Notes under the pieces: generated by a model
Told to the model about the DNA's origin: nothing
Database searches by the model: none
What the model saw: the letters and a program-made list of their open reading frames with translations, nothing else
Source: Deltaproteobacteria bacterium
GTDB taxonomy: Bacteria > Desulfobacterota > Syntrophia > Syntrophales > UBA2210
Direction: 5' to 3'
Length of the DNA: 7,172 nt
Assembly: GCA_019314085.1 (NCBI GenBank)
Contig: JAFCZZ010000071.1
Location: forward strand, 1-7,172
Position numbers and translations under genes: made by a program
Part shown: one piece after another, positions 1 through 6,404 of the stretch
How positions within the stretch are numbered: the stretch's first letter is position 1
Layout of the letters: every line of letters starts with the position of its first letter

Positions 1-87
1 CCTTCCGACAAAGAGCGCGGCGATATATCCCACCGCGCTCACAAAGTAAGCGGCAAGCGCGGTCCTGAAAATAATCATCTCCATCAT
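1..87 (-). CDS. N-terminus of a membrane protein, probably cytochrome c biogenesis CcsA/HemX type (partial)
   Basis: Only the first 29 codons are present; the gene runs off the left edge of the window. The start ATG is at 87-85, and GAGAAGG at 93-99 (read on the minus strand) lies 5 bases upstream as a good ribosome binding site. A second ATG follows directly at 84-82. The peptide begins MMEMIIFRTALAAYF and continues as one hydrophobic stretch (roughly residues 9-26) ending in Gly-Arg, which looks like a first transmembrane helix with a short N-terminal tail. Identification as a CcsA/CcsB/HemX-like protein is inferred mainly from context: in many deltaproteobacteria and Gram-positives such a gene sits between siroheme synthase and glutamyl-tRNA reductase (hemA). 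The fragment is too short to show the WWD haem-handling motif, so another membrane protein remains possible. It is likely co-transcribed with the siroheme synthase upstream. Confidence 0.5.
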   Translation of the reverse strand, partial: MMEMIIFRTALAAYFVSAVGYIAALFVGR

Positions 88-114
88 GCAAACCTTCTCA
101 CACCGACTCTATCA

Positions 115-213
115 TGTCATTTCGAGGAGCTTTCAGCGACGAGAAATCTTGTGTTCTTAAAGTTTCATAGTGCGAAGATTTCTCATCCCGATACATCGGG
201 ATTCGAAATGACA
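115..213. repeat. MITE-like palindromic element with 11-bp terminal inverted repeats
   Basis: A 99-bp element is bounded by perfect 11-bp inverted repeats, TGTCATTTCGA at 115-125 and its complement at 203-213. Inside is a second perfect inverted pair, GAGAAATCTT at 141-150 and AAGATTTCTC at 175-184. A small hairpin follows, ATCCCGAT at 185-192 facing ATCGGGAT at 195-202. This nested layout and the TGTCATTTCGAG...CGAGAAATCTT wording match a class of short palindromic intergenic repeats that I recall as common in deltaproteobacterial and related genomes. It encodes no protein and I see no clear target-site duplication. It lies between siroheme synthase and the downstream membrane-protein gene, so it would be transcribed as a strong RNA fold in that message. 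Confidence 0.75.
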
Positions 214-277
214 AATAATGATAGTTATTAAAACCCCTTCATATACAGACAGGGCGAGTCTCTGCCGAGACCGGCGC

Positions 278-925
278 TCAAAACCCCACCTCAATATCCT
301 CGCCGGTCAAGTCCCTGATGATCTCCCGTACCCTGTCCCCTTTCCCTTCCCTGATATACCGGAGGACAGGGGAATCCAGAACGGCCTCGAACAGTATCCT
401 GTTTTCCGCCGATGGAGCCCCCCGGGCAATGATTCTTTCCCTGAGAGTACCCATGATCGTCAGGAGTATGCCGTATTCGGGGCCGTATCTCTCCTCGATC
501 TCCTCCCTCACCCGCCTGGCCAATGCCGGGCTCTTTCCCCCGGTCGACACGGCCACCAGGAGGTCGCCCCGTCGGAAGACCGAAGGGACAATGAAATTAC
601 ACCGGGCAGGGACATCCACAATATTCACCAGGATTCCCCTGTCACGGGTATCCCGGAAGACCGTTTCATTGACATCCTCCCGGTCGGTCGCCCCGATCAC
701 CAGGAAGGCACCTTCCAGATATTCCTCCTTATAGTCGTCGGAGATTTGTTCTATCTCCCCCGCGTCCTTCATCGCACGCAATGCCGACGTCAGGTCCCGT
801 GCGACAAGAACCACCTTCGCGCCGCACTCGAGGAGGCCGGTTGCCTTTCTCTCGGCAACCTCCCCTCCGCCCACGACGACGCACCGTTTATTCGAGATGT
901 CAAGACATACGGAATAAAAAGCCAT
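278..925 (-). CDS. Siroheme synthase, Met8/CysG N-terminal type (precorrin-2 dehydrogenase / sirohydrochlorin ferrochelatase)
   Basis: Predicted cytoplasmic enzyme of 215 residues that oxidises precorrin-2 to sirohydrochlorin with NAD and probably inserts iron to give siroheme, the cofactor of sulfite and nitrite reductases. The N-terminal Rossmann fold shows the dinucleotide loop VVGGGEVAERK at residues 17-27. NIVD places an aspartate at residue 104, the position of the catalytic Asp104 of enterobacterial CysG. VSTGGKSPALARRVRE (126 onward) is the family signature that follows it. The C-terminal uroporphyrinogen methyltransferase half of CysG is absent, so the protein is of the stand-alone Met8/SirC kind; whether it chelates iron cannot be decided here. 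Start choice: an ATG at 934 abuts GGGAGG (935-940) with no spacing, whereas the ATG at 925 lies 9 bases from it and restores CysG-like numbering. I therefore prefer 925. It is the first gene of a leftward unit. Confidence 0.93.
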   Translation of the reverse strand: MAFYSVCLDISNKRCVVVGGGEVAERKATGLLECGAKVVLVARDLTSALRAMKDAGEIEQISDDYKEEYLEGAFLVIGATDREDVNETVFRDTRDRGILVNIVDVPARCNFIVPSVFRRGDLLVAVSTGGKSPALARRVREEIEERYGPEYGILLTIMGTLRERIIARGAPSAENRILFEAVLDSPVLRYIREGKGDRVREIIRDLTGEDIEVGF

Positions 926-1112
926 TCGCTCCATCCTCCCAGAAAATCAGAGGGAAACAATTATCACGAAGACCGTGAAAGTTCAAGGTGCTTGAAATAT
1001 CGACAAAGGGGTGGTAGCCTGCGCGGGTAATCCGGTCATGACCGTTCCTGAGACCGCGGGGGTACCATTCGAGAGATGTTCATGCTTCTCCACAGACGAC
1101 AGGAGGCACGGT
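926..1112. promoter_or_regulatory. Divergent intergenic region with weak promoter and two palindromes
   Basis: This 187-bp gap separates two divergent genes and should carry both promoters. Reading leftwards, TTGAAC (981-986) and GATAAT (960-965) are spaced 15 bases apart, a weak sigma70-like candidate for siroheme synthase. Between them lies a short inverted repeat, TCACG at 964-968 and CGTGA at 974-978. A perfect 12-bp palindrome, CGGTCATGACCG, occupies 1033-1044 and could be a dimeric repressor site. I cannot assign either palindrome to a known regulator. For the rightward gene I see no convincing -35/-10 pair. Its ribosome binding site AGGAGG is at 1101-1106. Confidence 0.3.
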
Positions 1113-2042
1113 ATGCCTGAGACAAAAGAGAAATGGGTCGAGATAACCATCCTGACGCCGCCGGAGCTGACCGAGGCGCTGTCAAACTTCCTGGAAGAGA
1201 TGGGAACGGGTGGTGTCTTTCAGGACGTACCTGTACAGGACTCCTTCGACGGTGCCACTGTCTCCGCACAGGAAAAGATCAAGTCCTACCTGCCCTGGAG
1301 CCGAACCGTAAAGAAACAGAAGGATCACATCACGGCGTATATCGACAGTCTGTCCTCCCTCTTCCCCAAGCTGGAGAAACCCCGTCTCTCCACAAAGACC
1401 ATCACCGATCCAGACTGGGGTGAACAGTGGAAGAAGTACTTCAAGCCCCTGCGGGTAAGCGCCAACATCATCATCAAACCGACCTGGGAGCGCTACTCCC
1501 CAACTGGCAGCGATATTGTCGTCGATATAGATCCCGGGATGGCCTTCGGCACGGGGCAGCACTCCTCCACCGGAATGTGCATCATGGCCATCGAGGATCT
1601 GCTGCTCAAGGACGGCTCCCGTGAAGAGAGGACTGTCCTGGACGTCGGCACGGGCACGGGGATACTTGCCATATGCTCCGCGAAACTCGGCGCGCGCGCC
1701 GTAACGGGAATCGACATTGATCCCAAGGCCGTTGAGATAGCGGGTAAAAACATCATCCTCAACGGAGTGGAAGACCGCGTCGAGATTATCAATCGCGATA
1801 TCACCCTGTGCAGGGGCAGCTTCGACCTGATCGTGGCCAACCTGATATCGGGGGTACTCATACAGCTTCACGAACACCTGATATCCCTGACGAAACCCGG
1901 TGGATACATCATAGCGTCGGGGATCACCGAGCATGACGCGAAAGACGTGGAGAGGATATTCTGCAACGGGGACGTAACGCTGCACAACACGCAGATCGAA
2001 AAGGAATGGGTCTGCTACACCTTCAAGAAGGCAGCCCGGTAA
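1113..2042 (+). CDS. prmA: Ribosomal protein L11 methyltransferase
   Basis: A 309-residue SAM-dependent methyltransferase that trimethylates amino groups of ribosomal protein L11; E. coli PrmA has 293 residues. An N-terminal substrate-recognition domain (residues 1 to about 100) begins with KWVEITI. The family signature DPGMAFGTGQH lies at residues 140-150. The SAM-binding loop LDVGTGTG, with Asp177 as its acidic residue, is followed by the second acidic strand GIDIDP. The motif FDLIVANL at 237-244 corresponds to the (D/N)xxxAN(L/I) region of PrmA. The reading frame is open back to 1011. The ATG at 1113 is chosen because AGGAGG (1101-1106) sits 6 bases upstream and because the extra 34 residues resemble nothing in the family. 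It is first in a rightward cluster with rsmE, 49 bp downstream, a common pairing of two ribosome-methylating enzymes. Confidence 0.95.
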   Translation: MPETKEKWVEITILTPPELTEALSNFLEEMGTGGVFQDVPVQDSFDGATVSAQEKIKSYLPWSRTVKKQKDHITAYIDSLSSLFPKLEKPRLSTKTITDPDWGEQWKKYFKPLRVSANIIIKPTWERYSPTGSDIVVDIDPGMAFGTGQHSSTGMCIMAIEDLLLKDGSREERTVLDVGTGTGILAICSAKLGARAVTGIDIDPKAVEIAGKNIILNGVEDRVEIINRDITLCRGSFDLIVANLISGVLIQLHEHLISLTKPGGYIIASGITEHDAKDVERIFCNGDVTLHNTQIEKEWVCYTFKKAAR

Positions 2043-2091
2043 CGCGGCTCATCATCCCTGAACCACACCTTTGAACACCCGGAGAGAAACC

Positions 2092-2862
2092 GTGGCCACA
2101 CCGAGAATCTATCATCCCCAAGCGCTTGACGAGGGAACCGCTACCACACTGGGAGAGGAATACTGCGCCTACCTGAGAGACGTCCTGCGCCTCAAGGAGG
2201 GGGACGGACTGACACTCTTCGACGGGGTGGGGCATGAATATCGGGCTGTCATCAGGACTTTTACACCCGGCGCCGCCGAGCTGGAGGTGATCACAAAAGA
2301 GAATATCCGGCTGCCCGAGACGAGAATAACGCTCGCCCAATCACTACCCAAGGGGAGCAAGATGGAGTTCATCATCCAGAAAGCCACGGAACTGGGGGTC
2401 AGGCGGATTATCCCCTTCATCTCCTCACGCTCCATACCCCGCCTCACGGGCACCAGGGCTGCGGGCAAGGCGGCACGGTGGCGGAAGGTGGCCGTCGAGG
2501 CCTCCCGGCAGTGCGGCAGGGGGGATGTTCCCGAGGTGAGCGAGATCATATCGTTCGATGAGATGCTCCGCACGGCGGACGGGGATGCACTCCGGATAAT
2601 CCTGTGGGAGGGAGAGGAACAGCTTGGAATCCGCGAGGTACTGACCGATGAGCGGTACGCGGGGGTGAACGGATTCTGTGTCGTCATCGGCCCTGAAGGC
2701 GGATTCTCCTGGGAGGAGGTTGAAAAGGCCCAAAAGAACGGCTTCCTCCCCACGAGCCTGGGGAGACTGATCCTGAGAACCGAGACGGCTCCCCTCGCCG
2801 TCCTCTCGATCCTCCAGTACGAGAAGGGCCTGTTCGGCACGACAAAGGAGGACACCCCATGA
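2092..2862 (+). CDS. rsmE: 16S rRNA (uracil-1498-N3)-methyltransferase
   Basis: A 256-residue SPOUT-class RNA methyltransferase that makes m3U1498 in 16S rRNA on the assembled 30S subunit. An N-terminal PUA-like domain (ATPRIYHPQAL, then HYLRDVLRLKEGD-like sequence at about 26-39) is followed by the knotted SAM-binding domain. Signatures are QSLPKGSKMEFIIQKATELG from residue 83, RWRKVAVEASRQCGR, the loop IGPEGGFSWEE at 199-209 and LGRLILRTETA at 223-233. The last two form the trefoil knot that binds SAM. The start is a GTG at 2092 with GGAGAG (2081-2086) five bases upstream. A TTG at 2071 in the same frame is rejected because it lacks a site and lengthens the protein past the family norm (E. 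coli 243). The stop overlaps the next start (ATGA, 2859-2862), implying translational coupling. Confidence 0.95.
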   Translation: MATPRIYHPQALDEGTATTLGEEYCAYLRDVLRLKEGDGLTLFDGVGHEYRAVIRTFTPGAAELEVITKENIRLPETRITLAQSLPKGSKMEFIIQKATELGVRRIIPFISSRSIPRLTGTRAAGKAARWRKVAVEASRQCGRGDVPEVSEIISFDEMLRTADGDALRIILWEGEEQLGIREVLTDERYAGVNGFCVVIGPEGGFSWEEVEKAQKNGFLPTSLGRLILRTETAPLAVLSILQYEKGLFGTTKEDTP

Positions 2863-3425
2863 CCTTTTACTACGGCGGGTTCTGGCGGAGGTTTGCGGCG
2901 ATTTCGATAGACACGATCATTCTCGATCTGTTCACCATCATCCTCTCCCTGATAGGAAACTTTATCATTCCCCTGGACGACGGTTTCACCTACGCCGTGA
3001 TTATTCCCTACTACGGGATGGCCGTCTTGCTCAACGCGGCCTACTTCACCTATTTTCACGGCACCACGGGGCAGACACCGGGGAAACGACTGTTCGGCCT
3101 CAGGGTCGTGCAGGCGGACGGAGCACCCATGACCCCGGGGATCGCCTTTCTCCGGTGGGTGGGATACATCATATCCAAGGTCCCGCTCCTCCTGGGATTT
3201 CTCTGGGCCGCATTCGACGGCAGAAAACAGGGGTGGCACGACAAGATAGCGGGGACGGTTGTGATCAGAACTATCGAAGATCGGAGAGCAACGGATCGGG
3301 TATCATCGGATGCGAGGTTCGGGCCAAGCCGGGGTTACGCCTCTGCGGGCGGGGGCTTTCCATATGGCAGCGGGGGCGAATATGGCACGCCGGAAGAAGA
3401 CGGGTCCGATGGCAAAAACACTTGA
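2859..3425 (+). CDS. RDD family membrane protein with Gly-rich C-terminal tail
   Basis: A 188-residue inner-membrane protein of the RDD family, whose biochemical role is generally unsettled (some members are linked to ion exchange or stress). The name-giving residues are visible as GFWRRFAAISIDTIILD, with Arg10/11, Asp18 and Asp23 at the head of the first membrane helix (about 13-34). A second hydrophobic helix spans about 45-66. The signature GQTPGKRLFGLRVV (71-84) follows, then a third hydrophobic stretch (about 101-119) and the closing signature GWHDKIAGTVV (125-135). From about residue 140 a hydrophilic tail rich in Gly, Ser and Arg extends the protein; it looks disordered. AAGGAGG at 2845-2851 is an ideal ribosome binding site 7 bases before the ATG, and the start overlaps the rsmE stop. 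No substrate can be inferred from the neighbours. Confidence 0.88.
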   Translation: MTFYYGGFWRRFAAISIDTIILDLFTIILSLIGNFIIPLDDGFTYAVIIPYYGMAVLLNAAYFTYFHGTTGQTPGKRLFGLRVVQADGAPMTPGIAFLRWVGYIISKVPLLLGFLWAAFDGRKQGWHDKIAGTVVIRTIEDRRATDRVSSDARFGPSRGYASAGGGFPYGSGGEYGTPEEDGSDGKNT

Positions 3426-3450
3426 CAAAGGAATCGAGATTGGATAAAAG
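3422..3450 (+). promoter_or_regulatory. Candidate sigma70 promoter for tRNA-Phe
   Basis: A perfect -35 hexamer TTGACA at 3422-3427 overlaps the stop codon of the RDD gene. After 17 bases comes TAAAAG (3445-3450), which matches four of six -10 positions. Transcription would start near 3457, leaving a leader of about 20 bases before the tRNA. This spacing fits an independent tRNA promoter, though read-through from the upstream operon is also possible. Confidence 0.5.
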
Positions 3451-3476
3451 CCAGACTTTCTTGAGGCATATAGTGT

Positions 3477-3552
3477 GGGTCGGTAGCTCAGTCGGTAGAG
3501 CACGGGACTGAAAATCCCGGTGTCGGCAGTTCGATTCTGCCCTGACCCACCA
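3477..3552 (+). tRNA. tRNA-Phe (anticodon GAA)
   Basis: A complete 76-nt cloverleaf with the CCA end encoded. The acceptor stem GGGTCGG (3477-3483) pairs with CTGACCC (3542-3548) through one G-U pair. The D stem is GCTC/GAGC (3486-3489, 3498-3501). The anticodon stem is CGGGA/TCCCG (3503-3507, 3515-3519) around loop CTGAAAA, with GAA at 3510-3512. The T stem is GGCAG/CTGCC (3525-3529, 3537-3541) with loop TTCGATT. The discriminator base is A3549 and CCA is at 3550-3552. It decodes UUC and UUU. It stands 51 bp after the RDD gene and 8 bp before a strong terminator, so it is likely a single-tRNA transcript. Confidence 0.97.
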
Positions 3553-3560
3553 TTTATCAA

Positions 3561-3591
3561 GGGGTTGCGTACCGACGCAGCCCCATTTTTT
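3561..3591 (+). terminator. Rho-independent terminator after tRNA-Phe
   Basis: A 10-bp stem, GGGGTTGCGT (3561-3570) with ACGCAGCCCC (3575-3584), contains one G-U pair and closes on the tetraloop ACCG. It is followed by six T residues at 3586-3591. It should end the tRNA-Phe transcript and any read-through from the prmA-rsmE-RDD operon, isolating the accessory block to the right. Confidence 0.93.
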
Positions 3592-3617
3592 GTGCCGCTC
3601 TCCCTTGCGTTTCAAGA

Positions 3618-3717
3618 CCGCCCCCCCTTCAACAAAGCCCTTGACCGGAATCTTCCGGGAGGGTACTCTTCTTCCCGGTTTCATTACGATCCTGTTTTCC
3701 GGCAGCCGTATCGATCT
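3618..3717. repeat. Dispersed repeat family, copy A (short copy)
   Basis: About 100 bp align without gaps to copies B and C. Over 3628-3717 I count 21 mismatches against copy C (about 77% identity). Homology fades at about 3717, just before the ribosome binding site of the next gene, so copy A lacks the far half present in B and C. It contains an 8-bp hairpin with one G-U pair, CCGGGAGG (3655-3662) with CTTCCCGG (3671-3678), on an 8-base loop. On the minus strand the same reading frame as in the other copies is open and includes the peptide MKPGRRVPSRKIPVKGF. The copy forms most of the upstream region of the lipoprotein deaminase gene. Confidence 0.75.
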
Positions 3718-3738
3718 ACTAGAGAGAGGGGACACATC

Positions 3739-5241
3739 GTGAGGGACTCAAAGATATTCGTGGCAATACTGTTGATAGTCATACTGTCCGGATGCTCATC
3801 TATCATGTCACAGCACACAGCCCCCCCACTGAATGGTGCCGACAATTCTTCCGTCACCTCGCAGCTGTATGAAGAGATGTTCGCCGACGGCACCCCGGAC
3901 GTGGCGAAGATGAACCTGTTCTTCACGAAGATGCCCAAGGGAGGGGATCTCCATCATCACTATTCAGGAACGATATACGCCGAAACGTATCTGGACTGGG
4001 TCGCCAGAAAGGACTGGAGGATCGACCGGCGCACACTGAGGATCGTCACCGACAGCGGGAAGAGCGATGAAACGGACAATCTGATAACCGTCCGGCTGCT
4101 GCTGGCCGATGACGCGCTGTACCGGAGGCTGCTCACCCTCTGGTCTGATAAGGATTACCGGAATCACAGCCACAATCAGCCGCCGCCTGATTCTAATTTT
4201 TTCAGCACCTTTGGCTACTTCGGGGATGTATCCCATGAATATATGGATGTCGGCCTCAAGATCCTCAAAGAGCGGGCGCTGAAGGAAAACGTTCTGTATA
4301 TAGAGACCATGCTTGCCCGCGTTGGCGTGAGGGGCAGCGACTACTTCGACGGCAATGATTCAAAGACGCTCAATCGGTCATTGCGAGAGGCGAAGTCGCA
4401 GGAGGAAACCAACAAACTGCTCGATCGGATAACCACGACCCTTCTGGGAGATAAGAGATTCATCTCATCGGTCAGTGGGTTCGTGACGATGGTGGAGGAT
4501 AACCACCGCGGTATAGATGACAATGATTTTGTCATGCGGTACCAGACGTATGCTGTACGGATCTTCGATCCGATACAGGTCTTTGCCGATCTGCTTTCCG
4601 GCTATCTGGCCGCGGAAAGGTCGCCACTTATCGTCGGTGTCAATATCGTCGCGCCGGAAAACAACGGCGTGGCATTGGCCGATTATACCCTCCACATGAG
4701 GATGTATAACTACCTTCTCGGCAGGTACCCTGCCGTCAATCGGGCCCTTCACGCGGGTGAACTGACGCTGGGGATGGTCAGGCCGAGGAATCTGACCTTT
4801 CACATACAGCAGGCACGCGATATAGCCCAGGCCCAGAGGATCGGGCATGGCGTTGATCTGCCGTATGAGCAGCATTCCCTGAAATTGCTGAAAGACCTCA
4901 AGGAGAATGCGGCGGTTGAAATCAACCTCACCAGCAATGCATTTATCCTGGGGGTAGAGGGAAACGAACACCCCTACCTCATCTATTCAGACTATGGCGT
5001 GCCGCTGGTCATAGCCACGGATGACTCCGGGGTGTCGCGGAACAATCTCGCCAACGAGTACGTCCTCCTCGCGAGCAGGTACCATCCCACGTACGGACGC
5101 ATAAAGGAGTATGTGTATAACAGTATACGATACTCTTTCCTGGAGCCGGCCGATAAGGCCTCTCTCAAGAAGCTCCTCGATGAACGATTCGCGATTTTTG
5201 AAACCGAAATGGCAGATCTGTATAAGAACCTCAACCAGTGA
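3739..5241 (+). CDS. Exported lipoprotein adenosine deaminase (ADA/ADGF-like)
   Basis: A 500-residue metal-dependent deaminase, predicted to convert adenosine (perhaps deoxyadenosine) to inosine outside the cytoplasm. The N-terminus MRDSKIFVAILLIVILSGC is a lipoprotein signal, with lipobox LSGC and acylated Cys19. The deaminase TIM barrel carries the full active-site set. PKGGDLHHH gives zinc ligands His72 and His74. HAGE at 338-341 provides the catalytic Glu341. RIGHG at 367-371 supplies His370, SN is at 399-400, and TDD at 427-429 supplies the aspartates. The PKGGDLHHHYSG wording and long N-terminal part resemble the ADGF/ADA2-like branch more than the roughly 340-residue cytoplasmic enzymes. 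The start is a GTG at 3739 with GAGGGG (3726-3731) 7 bases upstream. The frame is open back to 3520, inside the tRNA, but only the GTG yields a signal peptide. The next gene follows after 51 bp and may be co-transcribed. A nucleoside-scavenging role is inference; substrate specificity is not visible. Confidence 0.88.
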   Translation: MRDSKIFVAILLIVILSGCSSIMSQHTAPPLNGADNSSVTSQLYEEMFADGTPDVAKMNLFFTKMPKGGDLHHHYSGTIYAETYLDWVARKDWRIDRRTLRIVTDSGKSDETDNLITVRLLLADDALYRRLLTLWSDKDYRNHSHNQPPPDSNFFSTFGYFGDVSHEYMDVGLKILKERALKENVLYIETMLARVGVRGSDYFDGNDSKTLNRSLREAKSQEETNKLLDRITTTLLGDKRFISSVSGFVTMVEDNHRGIDDNDFVMRYQTYAVRIFDPIQVFADLLSGYLAAERSPLIVGVNIVAPENNGVALADYTLHMRMYNYLLGRYPAVNRALHAGELTLGMVRPRNLTFHIQQARDIAQAQRIGHGVDLPYEQHSLKLLKDLKENAAVEINLTSNAFILGVEGNEHPYLIYSDYGVPLVIATDDSGVSRNNLANEYVLLASRYHPTYGRIKEYVYNSIRYSFLEPADKASLKKLLDERFAIFETEMADLYKNLNQ

Positions 5242-5292
5242 TGGAATCGGCAAGAGGTTACTATAGACTATTCTGACAGGTGGGGCGCCCAT

Positions 5293-6180
5293 ATGGAACA
5301 ACCGATCAACATCGATAGAGAAACTTGTACCGTCTGCGGCCTGTGCGAAGAAATCTGCCCCGTCCGGCTCATGACGAAAGACAGCGAGGCCGGAATTTCG
5401 TTCCGCCCGGACCGGGTACCTCTCTGCATCAAGTGCGGTCAATGTATGGCGATTTGTCCGTCGCAATCCATCGCTGTAGAAGGGCTGGACTATGAGCGAG
5501 ACTTTTTTGAGCTGCCCCCCGGGTCCGCATCCGGAATGCCCTTTCTGGAGATGATACAGACACGCCGGGCGATTCGGGTTTTCAAAGACAAGCCCGTGCC
5601 CAGGGAGCTGTTGGAAAAGGTGGTGGAGGCGATCACCTTTGCCCCGCCGGGTTTCACGCCCCTCAAGACAGAGATCGTCGTCGTGCAGGACACGGCTGTG
5701 ATTCGCCAAGCCCTGCCTGAGATGATCAAGGTCTACGATACTCTCTTAAAGGTAATGGGCAATCCGATAGGGCGCTTTCTCGTTCGCCGCAAGGTGGGGG
5801 CGGCAAAATTTAATACGCTGGAACGGCATGTGGTGCCGCTAATGAAGAGCCGCCTGCCGGAGTTGAAACAGGGAACGGAGGACACCATTACGCGTTACGC
5901 GCCGGCGATGATTCTCTTTCATGCCCATCGCGACGCAGAGAATGCTGAAGGCGATAGCCGCGTTGCTGTAACCTATGGTTTCCTGGCGGCGCACGCGCTG
6001 GGCCTGGGAGGATCCGCGATAGACCTTATTCCACCGGCGATTGAGAACAGCCCCGTGCTGCGCGAGTTATTCTCAATCCCCGACAGCAATGTTGTTTTCG
6101 CCTCAATGATCCTGGGGTATCCCAGGTACCGATACCAGCGGGGCATTAAACAAAAGCTCAAGGGTGTAAGCTGGATTTGA
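5293..6180 (+). CDS. Ferredoxin-nitroreductase fusion protein (2x[4Fe-4S] plus FMN nitroreductase domain)
   Basis: A 295-residue cytoplasmic flavoprotein. Residues 1-60 form a bacterial ferredoxin-like domain with two CxxCxxCxxxC clusters: Cys12, 15, 18, 22 and Cys45, 48, 51, 55, the last of each followed by Pro. From about residue 84 the nitroreductase fold begins with MIQTRRAIRVFKDKPV (87-102), the FMN-phosphate-binding Arg segment. It is followed by LLEKVVEAITFAPPGFTPL and, near the C-terminus, GLGGSAIDLIPPAIENSPVLRELF and MILGYPRYRY. Such fusions are common in strict anaerobes and are thought to reduce a substrate with electrons passed through the iron-sulfur clusters to FMN. The natural substrate is usually unknown, and this sequence does not reveal it. 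AGGTGGGG at 5278-5285 precedes the ATG by 7 bases. It may share a transcript with the deaminase upstream, though no biochemical link is evident. A dispersed repeat begins 51 bp after the stop. Confidence 0.92.
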   Translation: MEQPINIDRETCTVCGLCEEICPVRLMTKDSEAGISFRPDRVPLCIKCGQCMAICPSQSIAVEGLDYERDFFELPPGSASGMPFLEMIQTRRAIRVFKDKPVPRELLEKVVEAITFAPPGFTPLKTEIVVVQDTAVIRQALPEMIKVYDTLLKVMGNPIGRFLVRRKVGAAKFNTLERHVVPLMKSRLPELKQGTEDTITRYAPAMILFHAHRDAENAEGDSRVAVTYGFLAAHALGLGGSAIDLIPPAIENSPVLRELFSIPDSNVVFASMILGYPRYRYQRGIKQKLKGVSWI

Positions 6181-6230
6181 GAAGCGGGCTTTCCTTATGA
6201 GGGACTAACACCACCCTGTTCCCCTGATGT

Positions 6231-6404
6231 GCCCCGCCCTTTCAATAAAGTCCTTGACCGAAATCTTTCCGGGGGGTATTCTTCTCCTCGGTTTTGTTAC
6301 GTTCTTGTTCCCTGGTAGATTTATTAATTCGACCGGCACCTTAATACAGAAAGAGCATGTATGGTCTGATTGCGGAAAGCTCTGTTTCTCAAAATGAGTG
6401 ATGG
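6231..6404. repeat. Dispersed repeat family, copy B
   Basis: This copy aligns base for base, without a gap, to copy C at an offset of 768 bp. I count 29 differences in 174 positions (about 83% identity); the true right end may lie slightly further, because copy C is cut by the window edge. The best-conserved blocks are 6231-6259, 6321-6336 (ATTCGACCGGCACCTT) and 6361-6370. A hairpin, CCGGGG (6269-6274) with CCTCGG (6286-6291), occupies the same place as in the other copies. On the minus strand one frame is open from 6432 to a stop at 6207-6205 and includes GNKNVTKPRRR and VKDFIERAG. It has no ATG; the only plausible start is a GTG at 6339 without a clear ribosome binding site, so I do not call a gene. 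It fills most of the 342-bp gap between the nitroreductase and PPOX genes. Confidence 0.85.

Noticed and set aside
258..271. Hairpin GTCTC-TGCC-GAGAC after the siroheme synthase stop as a terminator
   Set aside because: The stem is only 5 bp with no adjacent U tract on the minus strand, and the next gene is co-directional.
218..1030. Plus-strand open frame of 270 codons opposite siroheme synthase
   Set aside because: The minus-strand product has the Rossmann loop, catalytic Asp and family signature. The plus frame has no family motif.
1011..1112. Upstream start for prmA
   Set aside because: The 34 extra residues resemble nothing in the family, and the AGGAGG site fixes the ATG at 1113.
1182..1985. 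Long minus-strand open frame (267 codons) opposite prmA
   Set aside because: It is wholly antisense to a clear PrmA and shows no family motif. It is a codon-bias shadow.
2169..3239. Long minus-strand open frame (356 codons) opposite rsmE and the RDD gene
   Set aside because: It crosses two well-supported genes in antisense, is rich in Arg, Ser and Pro, and has no recognisable domain.
3520..3738. Upstream extension of the deaminase frame
   Set aside because: It would begin inside tRNA-Phe and read through the terminator and repeat A. The GTG at 3739 has a ribosome binding site and gives a lipoprotein signal.
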